Under the pieces are notes generated by a model. That model saw nothing but the letters and a program-made list of their open reading frames with translations. It was not told the origin of the DNA and made no database searches. A stretch of DNA of 64,000 nucleotides from DATFWC01 sp963777755 (GTDB lineage: Bacteria; Pseudomonadota; Alphaproteobacteria; Rhizobiales; Xanthobacteraceae): assembly GCA_963777755.1 (NCBI GenBank), contig CAVZSC010000030.1:124001-188000 (forward strand), given 5' to 3'. The position numbers and the translations under genes were made by a program. Position 1 is the first letter of the stretch. Every line of letters begins with the position of its first letter. Shown piece after piece: positions 48,910 to 64,000 of this stretch.

Positions 48910-50106
48910 TCAGCCCAGTTCCTCGGCGCGGCGAAGGCTCGCGATCATCGAGACGCGCAACAGGTAGTCGCGCGTGCGGGCGGGGTCGGCGGCGATGTCG
49001 CGCAGGCTCGCCATGAACTCGGTGCCGTCGGACTCCAGGTTCCGCTTGTTCTGGATGGTCTGCTTCTGAATGTACTCGAGCGTCACCAGCCGGCGCTGCC
49101 GGTCGTAGCGGTCGAGCTCCGCTTCCTCGGCGCGGCCGTGCCACACGTCGGCAAGGCGCGTCGTGAGATTGACGGCGTCGTGAATGCCGCCGTTCATGCC
49201 CATGCCGCCGAGCGGATTGTTGATGTGCGCGGCGTCGCCGGCAAGGAAGGCGCGCCCCCTGCGGAACGTGGCGGCCACGCGCTGATGCACCTTGTAGAGG
49301 GTCGTATGGGCGATCTCGTACGGACCACCGCCCGCCACCACCTGCCCCATCAGCGACTGGGCGAACTCGTTCGTCAGCGCCATGTCATCGCTTTCGTCCG
49401 GCCGCACCGGAAACATCGCACGGCACAGGCCGGGGATCTGCAACAGGAAGTGCCAGCGCTCGGGATCCGCCACGTAGGTGACCGGCACCAGCCCGGGAAT
49501 GACCTGGTAAAAATCGAACGGCGTCGAGACGACGAGAAAGCGCTCGGGCCAGGTGAAGCCGGCGAACTCGATATCGAGCGCGCGGCGCACCTCGCTGCGC
49601 GCGCCGTCGCCGCCGATCAGCCAGCGGCCGGCGTGGGTTTCGTTGCGCCCGTTGCGCCCGACCGCGACCGCGACTCCGGAGGCAGACTGGGTCACGCCGG
49701 CGACCGGGCTGTCGAAGCGGATGTCGAACAGCGGGCTCTCGCGCAGCCGGTCGTACAGGATGCGGGTGAGATTGGACTGCTCGCTCTGCAGGCGATGCGG
49801 GTGACCGGTGACGTCGGCGATCGCCGCGAAGTCGAATTCGCCGATGACGCCGTGGCGCTTCGAGCGATACTGGAATCCGGGCGCGACCAGCCCTTGCGCG
49901 ATCAGCGGTTTGGCCGCGCCGAGGCGGTCGAGCATGTCCAGCGTCGGCGGATGGAACGTGGAGGCGCGCGACTCGCGGCTGAGCTCGGGGCCCGCCTCCA
50001 GCACGGTGACCGGCACGCCGCTCTGCACCAGGCTGGCGGCAGCGGTGAGGCCGACCGGGCCGGCGCCGGCAATGAGAATTCGGTCGTCCGTCCTCACACT
50101 CGGCAC
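48910..50106 (-). CDS. FAD-dependent aromatic-ring monooxygenase (PHBH/UbiH type)
   Basis: The 398-residue class A flavoprotein monooxygenase has the FAD fingerprints ILIAGAGPVGLTAAASLVQS, GRWLIGGDGARSEVRRALDI (the DG motif) and FLAGDAAHINNPLGGMGMNG. The family hydroxylates aromatic acids or phenols with NAD(P)H and O2. The start is a GTG at 50106, with another GTG nine bases in as alternative. It precedes nothing else on its strand and follows a Bug binding-protein and an acyl-CoA ligase gene. A ring hydroxylation role is inferred. Confidence 0.85.
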   Translation of the reverse strand: MPSVRTDDRILIAGAGPVGLTAAASLVQSGVPVTVLEAGPELSRESRASTFHPPTLDMLDRLGAAKPLIAQGLVAPGFQYRSKRHGVIGEFDFAAIADVTGHPHRLQSEQSNLTRILYDRLRESPLFDIRFDSPVAGVTQSASGVAVAVGRNGRNETHAGRWLIGGDGARSEVRRALDIEFAGFTWPERFLVVSTPFDFYQVIPGLVPVTYVADPERWHFLLQIPGLCRAMFPVRPDESDDMALTNEFAQSLMGQVVAGGGPYEIAHTTLYKVHQRVAATFRRGRAFLAGDAAHINNPLGGMGMNGGIHDAVNLTTRLADVWHGRAEEAELDRYDRQRRLVTLEYIQKQTIQNKRNLESDGTEFMASLRDIAADPARTRDYLLRVSMIASLRRAEELG

Positions 50107-50130
50107 CCGGTCAGAAATTCTGCGCTTCGA

Positions 50131-50172
50131 CTCCCCTCTCCCCGCGAGTTCTTCACGAGCGGCGGGGAGGGT
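50131..50172. repeat. REP-like palindrome, copy C
   Basis: CCCCTCTCCCCGC is separated from GCGGGGAGGG by an imperfect GAGTTCTTCAC stem. The C/T-rich, then A/G-rich layout resembles the elements at 16161, 21008 and 61025. It lies in the 116-bp gap between the binding-protein and monooxygenase genes. Confidence 0.5.
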
Positions 50173-50222
50173 ACAAGCCGCGCGCGAGTCATTTCATTTC
50201 CAGCCAGCACCGAGACTGAGGA

Positions 50223-51212
50223 TCACTGGATCACCGGGATGCCGGCCTTGGCGACGATGGCGCGCCACTTGGCGGTGTCGGCGACGATCGTCTGGGCAAG
50301 CCCCTCGGGCGTGGTGGCGAGCGCCTCGGCCCCTTGTTCAGTGAAGCGCGCGCGCACCGCGGGATCGGCCGCCGCGGCCGCCACTTCCTGGTGAAGCTTG
50401 GCGACGATCTCCTTCGGCGTCCCGCTCGGCGCCAGCAGGGCGAACCAGCCGCTCGCGTCGTAGTCCTTGATGCCCGCCTCGACGGTGGTGGGAACGTCGG
50501 GCAGGATCGACAGGCGCTGCTTGCTCGGGACGGCAAGCGCCCTGGCGCCGCTGGACCTGATCGGGGCGGCGACGTTGGGGAACCACTGGAAGCCGAGCGG
50601 CACCGCGCCGGCGATCATGTCGGGCGCATACTGGGCGATGTTCCGATAGGGCACGTGGGTGAGCTCGACGCCGGTGAGCTGCTCGAACAGCACGCCGCCC
50701 AGATGCTGCGAGCTGCCGATGCCGACCGAGCCGTAGTTGAGCTGCTTCGGGCGCTCCTTCGCATAGGCGATCAGCTCGGCGACCGATTTCACCGGCAGCT
50801 TGGTGCTGGCGACGATGATGTTGGGAAAGGAGGCGAACAGCGAGATCGGCGCAAAGTCCTTCTCGGGATCGTAGCCGAGGTTGCGATAGAGCGCGCGGTT
50901 GGAGGCGAGCGGCCCGATGCCGGTCGCCACCAGCGTGTAGCCGTCGGTATCGGCCTTGGCGGCCGCGCCGGTGCCGATGTTGCCGCCGGCCCCCGGGCGG
51001 TTGTCGATGACGAAGGGCTGGCCCATGGATTTGCTCATGCGCTCGAGCAGGACGCGCGTCACCACGTCGCTCGCGCTGCCGCCGGCGAACGGCACGATCA
51101 CCGTGACGGTGCGCGCCGGCCAGGTCTGGGCATCGGCCCCCCCGGCCACCAGCGCGGCCGCAAGCGCCAGCGTTGCGCGCCATACGGATCGCGCGGTCAT
51201 CGTTCGTTGCAT
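50223..51212 (-). CDS. Bug-family tripartite tricarboxylate transporter substrate-binding protein
   Basis: The 329-residue protein has a signal peptide (MQRTMTARSVWRATLALAAA, cleavage near GGADA). It carries the Bug/TctC signature: TWPARTVTVIVPFAGGSASD at the start, FVIDNRPGAGGNIGTGAAAK, FAPISLFASFPNIIVASTKL, LNYGSVGIGSSQHLGGVLFE and YAPDMIAGAVPLGFQWFPNV. The TctA and TctB membrane subunits are not nearby, which is usual for this expanded family. Context suggests an aromatic or carboxylic acid ligand. It begins 3 bp after the acyl-CoA ligase stop. Confidence 0.93.
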   Translation of the reverse strand: MQRTMTARSVWRATLALAAALVAGGADAQTWPARTVTVIVPFAGGSASDVVTRVLLERMSKSMGQPFVIDNRPGAGGNIGTGAAAKADTDGYTLVATGIGPLASNRALYRNLGYDPEKDFAPISLFASFPNIIVASTKLPVKSVAELIAYAKERPKQLNYGSVGIGSSQHLGGVLFEQLTGVELTHVPYRNIAQYAPDMIAGAVPLGFQWFPNVAAPIRSSGARALAVPSKQRLSILPDVPTTVEAGIKDYDASGWFALLAPSGTPKEIVAKLHQEVAAAAADPAVRARFTEQGAEALATTPEGLAQTIVADTAKWRAIVAKAGIPVIQ

Positions 51213-51215
51213 CGT

Positions 51216-52769
<1,554 letters not shown>

Positions 52770-52813
52770 GTCGCCTATTGTTGCGCAAATCGCCGACGAG
52801 GCAAGATACGGCC

Positions 52814-54280
52814 ATGACGCAATCCCGGACGACCGCGCGATCCCCTGAGCGCGCCGAGACGGTGCCGTCGAAGGCGTCACCGCACCCGCATGGCGACAAC
52901 ACGCCCCAGCCGATCCGATCCTTACGCGACTGGCTCGATCATCTCGCCCGTAACGACCGACTGGCGCTGGTCAAGGAGCGGGTCGACCTGCGCCACGAGC
53001 TCGCGGCCTACGCCAAGCGCCTCGACGGGCGGCGCGCGACCCTGTTCCCGCGCCCGGGGGGACACGCGATGCCGGTGATCTCCGGGCTCGTGTCCAACCG
53101 CGGCTGGATCGCCGAGGCGATGGGGGTCGAGCCGCCAGAAGTGCTGGAGCGGTTCCAGGAGGCGGCGCTCAATCCGCTTCCCTGGCGCGAGGTGCGCGCC
53201 GCTCCGGCGCAGGAGGTGGTGCACCGCGAGGTCGATCTTGCGCGGCTCCTGCCGCTGCCGACGCACAACGAATACGACAGCGGCCCGTACATCTCGGCCG
53301 GCCTGATGATCGCACGCAACCCGGAGACAGGTAAGCAGAACGTGTCGATCCACCGCTGCCAGCTCAGCGGCCCCAACCGGCTCGGCGTCCTGCTGCTGCC
53401 GCGTCACACCAACATGTTCTTCGAGATGGCGGAACGCGCCGGTGAGCCGCTCGCGGTCGCGATCGTGATTGGCGTCGACCCGCTCACGTTACTCGCCTCG
53501 CAGGCGATCGTTCCCATCGACTGCGACGAGCTCGAGATCGCTGGCGCGCTGCATCGGGCGCCGCTGCCGGTCGTCAAATGCCTGACCAGCGAGTTGCGCG
53601 TGCCGGCGGAGGCCGAGATCGTGCTTGAGGGACGCCTGCTGCCCGAGGTGCGCGAGCCGGAAGGCCCGTTCGGCGAATTCCCGCAATATTACGGCGAGCG
53701 CGCGAACCGCCACGTGATCGAGGTGGACGCGGTGACCCACCGGCGCGACGCCCTGTTCCATACGATCGGTGGCGGCGGCCTGGAGCACATCCTGCTCGGC
53801 GCGATCCCCCGCGAGGCGACGCTGCTGGCGCACCTGCGGCGGAGCTTCCCCAACGTGCTCGACGTGCACCTCTCGCTCGGCGGGGTGGGCCGCTATCACC
53901 TCCATGTCCGCATCCGCAAGCGCCAGGAGGGCGAGGCGAAAAACATCATGCTGGGCGCGTTCGCCGGCCACTACGACGTGAAGCACGTCATCGTCGTCGA
54001 CGAGGACGTCGATATCCACGATCCGGCCGAGGTCGAATGGGCGGTGGCGACCCGGTTCCAGGCCGACCAGGACCTGGTCATCGTGCCCAACAGCCAGGGC
54101 TCGCGGCTCGATCCGTCCACCCGCAACGGCGTGGGTGCCAAGATGGGACTGGACGCGACCAAGCCGCTCGGCGCGGAGCCGATGAAATTCACCCGCATCC
54201 GGGTTCCGGGCGAAGAGGGGATCACGCCAGAGGACGTGCCACCGGCTGGGCCGGATTGGCGCGAGGCCCTGCGGGGGTGA
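52814..54280 (+). CDS. UbiD-family decarboxylase
   Basis: A 488-residue prenylated-FMN-dependent (de)carboxylase family protein: RSLRDWLDHLARNDRLALVK, REVDLARLLPLPTHNEYDSG, NVSIHRCQLSGPNRLGVLLL and the E-x-P-F-G-E segment LLPEVREPEGPFGEFPQYYG (the Glu-Arg-Glu-type active site). The family acts on hydroxybenzoates, protocatechuate, phenylphosphate, phthaloyl-CoA and related acids. ubiX (prFMN synthase) is not in the window. Divergent from the ligase with a 44-bp gap, which suggests common control. Confidence 0.92.
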   Translation: MTQSRTTARSPERAETVPSKASPHPHGDNTPQPIRSLRDWLDHLARNDRLALVKERVDLRHELAAYAKRLDGRRATLFPRPGGHAMPVISGLVSNRGWIAEAMGVEPPEVLERFQEAALNPLPWREVRAAPAQEVVHREVDLARLLPLPTHNEYDSGPYISAGLMIARNPETGKQNVSIHRCQLSGPNRLGVLLLPRHTNMFFEMAERAGEPLAVAIVIGVDPLTLLASQAIVPIDCDELEIAGALHRAPLPVVKCLTSELRVPAEAEIVLEGRLLPEVREPEGPFGEFPQYYGERANRHVIEVDAVTHRRDALFHTIGGGGLEHILLGAIPREATLLAHLRRSFPNVLDVHLSLGGVGRYHLHVRIRKRQEGEAKNIMLGAFAGHYDVKHVIVVDEDVDIHDPAEVEWAVATRFQADQDLVIVPNSQGSRLDPSTRNGVGAKMGLDATKPLGAEPMKFTRIRVPGEEGITPEDVPPAGPDWREALRG

Positions 54281-54635
54281 TACAACCTGTTGTTCTGGAA
54301 GCGGTAATCTGCTAGGGAGATGGGCGCCGCCGGGGCGGCTTGCCCGGCTTTTCGGATCGGTGGAACAGGTGGCCGATACCCCACCGCCGGGCCGTGAAAA
54401 AAGATCAAGAATCCGGCGGAACCGAATGATCCTTCGACGCATTGATGTGTCAGGGGTAATCCGGTTGGAGCTGCTCCACTCATGAGGGGGAATGGAAGTG
54501 GAGCCCAACGGGCTATCGGGTCCAGTTTCCCAATTCGTGTCGGCTGTCGCGGCGGCGATCGGAGCGCCTGGCTGGGAAGACCCAGCCTGGGGCGTGCCTA
54601 ATCGCCTGATTCTGTTCGTTCGGGGAGGATGACGA
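54281..54635. other. Leader region of the poly-HAMP kinase gene
   Basis: This 355-bp gap has no credible gene. It contains a GC-rich inverted repeat near 54320-54350 and GGAAC at 54418-54422, which is the -35 of general-stress (EcfG) promoters but without a matching -10. The Shine-Dalgarno GGGGAGGA lies 8 bases before ATG 54636. An imperfect GGCTGGG/CCCAGCC hairpin occurs near 54571-54590. Confidence 0.35.
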
Positions 54636-60951
<6,316 letters not shown>

Positions 60952-61001
60952 AGGGCATTCCGATGACGTCGACGCACTCGCGCACCACGAGCTCAGCCCT
61001 C

Positions 61002-61052
61002 GCCCCCGATCAAGTCGGGGGCAGCCTCTCTCCCCGCAAGCGGGGAGAGGCG
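61002..61052. repeat. Two palindromes between the kinase genes (REP-like copy D)
   Basis: GCCCCCGA/TCGGGGGC (61002-61009, 61015-61022) is followed directly by CCTCTC-TCCCCGC and GCGGGGAGAGG (about 61025-61037 and 61040-61050). The second is the same family as copies A to C. It lies in the 160-bp gap between the two kinase genes. Confidence 0.65.
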
Positions 61053-61111
61053 GAGCGAGCGGCGAGGCCGTGCGCCAATCCGAAAGCACCACGCTTGGCC
61101 CGAGGATGCCG

Positions 61112-63061
61112 ATGAACCAGAACGACAAGGTCAATATCCTGCTGGTCGACGACCAGCCGGCCAAGCTCCTGAGCTACGAGGTGATCCTCCGCGAGCTGGG
61201 GGAGAACCTCATCAAGGCCGCCTCCGCCAAGGAGGCGTTCGAGCAGCTGTTGAAGATCGACATCGCCATCGTGCTGGTCGACGTCTGCATGCCCGATCTG
61301 GACGGGTTCCAGCTCGCCAGCATGATCCGGGAGCACCCGCGGTTCCAGAAGACGGCGATCATCTTCGTCTCGGCGATCCACCTGACCGACGTCGACCGCA
61401 TGCGCGGCTACGAGGTCGGCGCGGTGGACTACGTTCCCGTGCCGGTGGTGCCCGAGGTACTGCGCGCCAAGGTCCGGGTGTTCGCCGAGCTGCATCGCAA
61501 AACGCGGCAGCTCGAGCTGCTCAACGCCGAGCTGGAGCGGCGCGTCGCGGAGCGAACGGCCGAGCTCGAGGCGTCCAATGCGCGCCTCCTCGAAAGCGAG
61601 CGGCGCCGCAGCGTGGCGCTGGCGGCCGGCCAGATGGGCTCGTGGGATTGGAACATCGCCACCGGCGAATGCGCCTGGGACGCCGGGCAGTATCGCATCT
61701 TCGGCGTCGACCCGGACGCCTTCCCGCTCACGTTCGACAACATCCGGTCGTTCATCCATCCGGACGACCTCCGGCGGATCCAGGCGTTGATCGCCGAGGG
61801 CTTACGCGACCGGCAGACGTTCCAGACGGAAGCGCGCATCGTGCGGCCGGACGGCGAGCTGCGCTGGTGCATCTGCGCGGCGGCCATGACGGCGGATGAG
61901 TCCGGGCGGATCGTGCGCGTGAGCGGCGTCACCATCGACATCACCGATCGTCGGGAGGCAGAGGAGCGCCAGGCCCTGCTGACGCGGGAAGTGGACCATC
62001 GCGCCCGCAACGCGCTGGCGGTGACGCAGTCGATCGTGCGCCTCACCAAGGCGGGCACCATCAAGAGCTACATCGCATCGGTCGAGGGGCGCATCGGCGC
62101 GCTGTCGCGCGCGCACACGCTGTTGTCCGAATCGCGCTGGCAGGGGGCCGATCTGGTCAAGCTGGTGGACGACGAGCTGTCTCCCTACCGCACCAGCGCC
62201 GACAAGATCATCACGGCCGGCCCGCAGGCGTCGCTGCGACCGGTCACCGCGCAGATCCTCGCGCTCGCCGTGCACGAGCTCGCGACCAACGCCGCCAAGT
62301 ACGGCGCCTTGTCGTCGGCGTCGGGGCGGGTGAAGGTCACCTGGCAGATCGAAGGCAGCGGACTGGTCCTGCATTGGGAGGAAACCGGCGGGCCGACCGC
62401 GCGCTCGCCGACCGCGCAGGGTTTCGGAACCAAGATCATCACGGCGAGCGTCGCCAGCCAGCTCGGCGGCGAGGCGGCGTTCGACTGGCGTCCCGAGGGG
62501 CTGCATTGCCGGCTGTCGATCCCGATCGGCGACGCGTTCGGGACGGTCGAGCGCGCCTACAGCGAACAACGCAGCGCCGGCCGCAATGCGGCGCCATCGC
62601 GCGCGCTCGTTGGCAACCGCGTGCTTCTGGTCGAGGACGAGGCCCTGGTCGCCATGCTGATGCGCGACATGCTGACCGAGCTCGGCTACAGCGTGGTCGG
62701 CCCGTTCAGCCGGCCGGCCGACGCGGAGACCGCCATTGCGGGGGGCGGCGTGGACGCCGCGGTGCTCGACATCAATCTGGACGGCGACATGGTGTATCCG
62801 CTCGCCGACATCCTGGCGGCGCGCGGAATCCCCTTCGTGTTCGTCACCGGCTACGGCGCGGAAAGCATCGAGAAGCGGTTCGCCGACGTGCCGGTGCTGC
62901 AGAAGCCGGTCGAGCCGCAGATGCTGGAAGGCGCATTCGCCCTGAAGGGAAACGGCAACGGCGCTGGCCGCCCCGAGGCGGCTGGCCAGCACGTCGGCTT
63001 CATGCCGCCGCAGGGCGCGCCAAGCGTGCAAAGCGCGCCGAGCGTGCGCAGCGCGTCGTGA
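61112..63061 (+). CDS. Hybrid sensor protein: receiver, PAS, HWE histidine kinase, receiver
   Basis: About 649 residues from ATG 61112, chosen because GAGG lies 6 bases upstream (ATG 61106 is an alternative). Order: REC1 (about 8-125; VNILLVDDQPAKLLSYEVIL, IAIVLVDVCMPDLDGFQLAS); coiled coil (about 130-165); PAS (about 175-290; MGSWDWNIATGECAWDAGQY, with a PAC-like end VSGVTIDITDRREAEERQAL). Next is the HWE kinase (about 295-490; LTREVDHRARNALAVTQSIV with the phospho-His, LALAVHELATNAAKYGALSS, LVLHWEETGGP), then REC2 (about 515-625; NRVLLVEDEALVAMLMRDML, AAVLDINLDGDMVYPLADIL). It is soluble and is probably part of the same signalling unit as the poly-HAMP kinase. HWE kinases are typical of Hyphomicrobiales. 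Confidence 0.93.
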   Translation: MNQNDKVNILLVDDQPAKLLSYEVILRELGENLIKAASAKEAFEQLLKIDIAIVLVDVCMPDLDGFQLASMIREHPRFQKTAIIFVSAIHLTDVDRMRGYEVGAVDYVPVPVVPEVLRAKVRVFAELHRKTRQLELLNAELERRVAERTAELEASNARLLESERRRSVALAAGQMGSWDWNIATGECAWDAGQYRIFGVDPDAFPLTFDNIRSFIHPDDLRRIQALIAEGLRDRQTFQTEARIVRPDGELRWCICAAAMTADESGRIVRVSGVTIDITDRREAEERQALLTREVDHRARNALAVTQSIVRLTKAGTIKSYIASVEGRIGALSRAHTLLSESRWQGADLVKLVDDELSPYRTSADKIITAGPQASLRPVTAQILALAVHELATNAAKYGALSSASGRVKVTWQIEGSGLVLHWEETGGPTARSPTAQGFGTKIITASVASQLGGEAAFDWRPEGLHCRLSIPIGDAFGTVERAYSEQRSAGRNAAPSRALVGNRVLLVEDEALVAMLMRDMLTELGYSVVGPFSRPADAETAIAGGGVDAAVLDINLDGDMVYPLADILAARGIPFVFVTGYGAESIEKRFADVPVLQKPVEPQMLEGAFALKGNGNGAGRPEAAGQHVGFMPPQGAPSVQSAPSVRSAS

Positions 63062-63089
63062 GCGGCTCCGCCATCCGGCGGAGCGCCGT

Positions 63090-64000
63090 TCACCCGGGGA
63101 TGAAGTTGCTGGCGCTGACCGTGCCGGCCGCGCCAGTGATGTCGATCAGGAAGTCGGCGCTGTCCTGGAAAATCCCGTTGGTGAAGGTATCGACCGCCAG
63201 GTAGGTGCGACCTTGCCAAGCGAACACGGCCGCGACCGAGCCGCCGCTGGTGCTCTGCCGCGACACCGTATCGATCGCATTCGTGGCCGCCTCGCTGAGA
63301 TTGCTGGCGTTGCCGGTGGCGGCGGTGGCGGCAAAGCCGACATTGACGGCGGAAAACTGGAATCGGTCCTCGCGAAATTGACGTCGGTGATGTGCTCGAT
63401 CGGTCCGCCCGCGGCGCCGGCGCCGTCGTCGTTGCTCTCGGAGTAACGGAAAAGGTCGCTCCCGGCGCCGCCGGCGATCGTATCCGCTCCCCCTTCTGCG
63501 AAGAAGCTGTCGTTGCCTTCGTTGCCCAGGATCGTGGCGCGGCCGGACCCAGAGTTGCCGGAAATGCTATCGTTGCCTTGGCCGGCGAACACCGTATCCG
63601 CGCCCTCGCCGTTCCCCAAGAAGATCGTGTCGTTGTCCTGGTTGCCGAAGAGGAGATCGGAATCGTTGCCCCCGGCGACGCAGTCGGCGCCGAACCCGCC
63701 GACCAGGACGTTGTTGCCGCTCCCGCCGAAGATGGTATCAGCGCCGCCGTTGCCCAGGACCACATCGGCTGCGACGCCAGTGAGAATGAAGTCGTTTCCG
63801 TCGGCTGCATCGTTTCCGCCCACGACCGTGAGGGCGAAGGTGTTGCTGAGGAGTGCGTTGAACGTATCATTGCCCTCGTTGAGGAAGTACTGGCCGGTCC
63901 CTTCCATCGCGAGCACGCTGTCGTCTCCCTAGCCGGCGAAGACCAGATCGGTGCCGCGCCCAGTCACGATGGTGTCGTCTCCCTCGTTGCCGAAAGTGAA
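63090..64000 (-). pseudogene. RTX-type calcium-binding protein, C-terminal part, interrupted (amber codon and frameshift), partial at window edge
   Basis: Minus-strand RTX repeats fill the window end: FTFGNEGDDTIVTGRGTDLV, then FAG followed by TAG (63929-63931), then GDDSVLAMEGTGQYFLNEGN, VLGNGGADTIFGGSGNNVLV and GADTVFAGQGNDSISGNSGS. The TAG stands where the repeat expects a sense codon (Gln, CAG, would be one change away). Near 63377 the frame shifts, and the true C-terminus reads DRFQFSAVNVGFAATAATGN, QSTSGGSVAAVFAWQGRTYL and SADFLIDITGAAGTVSASNF, ending at TGA 63090-63092. Both parts are well conserved, so the damage is recent or a sequencing error. Confidence 0.8.

Noticed and set aside
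54418..54443. GGAAC as an EcfG (general stress) promoter upstream of the kinase
   Set aside because: The -10 at the expected spacing reads CATT or GCAT rather than CGTT; too weak to call.

Overview
The window looks like an alphaproteobacterium of the order Hyphomicrobiales (Rhizobiales), in the Nitrobacteraceae/Xanthobacteraceae range. The reasons are very high GC, a rimP-nusA-ylxR-infB-rbfA-truB-rpsO-pnp block, an Irr regulator with a GCPWHD heme motif beside fabA-fabB-fabI, a DUF2336 protein, Bug-type solute-binding proteins, an HWE kinase and a tetrahydromethanopterin (H4MPT) C1 pathway. The species cannot be fixed from sequence alone.

Region 1 (1-11.9 kb) is a divergent H4MPT formaldehyde-oxidation locus. 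The minus arm runs mptG, mtdB, an ATP-grasp gene, mch, a second ATP-grasp gene, a CitG-like gene and fae. The plus arm runs a pterin carbinolamine dehydratase and fhcB-fhcA-fhcD-fhcC. Together they would couple formaldehyde to H4MPT (Fae), oxidise it (MtdB, Mch), transfer and hydrolyse the formyl group to formate (Fhc), and make the cofactor (MptG and others). Six consecutive minus-arm genes carry at least 19 reading-frame breaks in 5.8 kb, whereas fae and the plus arm are intact. A 271-bp nested inverted-repeat element lies between fhcA and fhcD, and its right end contains the fhcD start codon.

Region 2 (11.9-26.2 kb) holds a DUF2336 gene, the translation/RNA block (rimP to pnp), a DUF1127-like small gene with a perfect CRP-type site and a clean terminator, and htpG with a heat-shock-type promoter. 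Region 3 (26-31 kb) holds fabA-fabB-fabI and irr, which share a near-identical operator-like box, plus two possible Cys-rich micro-genes. Region 4 (31-36 kb) is an iron-type ABC transporter operon (binding protein, fused permease, ATPase) followed by a signal-less binding-protein-like gene. Region 5 (36-41.7 kb) contains an SH3 protein, a 2-hydroxyacid dehydrogenase, a VOC protein, several small exported proteins and a trypsin-like protein that has lost catalytic residues.

Region 6 (41.7-50 kb) is accessory: a complete IS66-type element, an enoyl-CoA hydratase, an RTX calcium-binding protein, a VAO-type FAD oxidase divergent from a LysR regulator, small proteins and palindromic repeats. Region 7 (48.9-54.3 kb) looks like aromatic-acid metabolism: FAD monooxygenase, Bug binding protein, acyl-CoA ligase and a divergent UbiD decarboxylase. 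Region 8 (54.6-63 kb) has two very large signalling proteins: a soluble hybrid kinase with eleven 92-residue HAMP repeats and three receiver domains (the last cut off by a one-base frameshift), and a REC-PAS-HWE kinase-REC protein. The window ends inside a second RTX gene that is broken by an amber codon and a frameshift.

No tRNA, rRNA or CRISPR array was seen. Single-base indels occur in several otherwise well-conserved genes, so assembly error must be considered before any gene is called dead.
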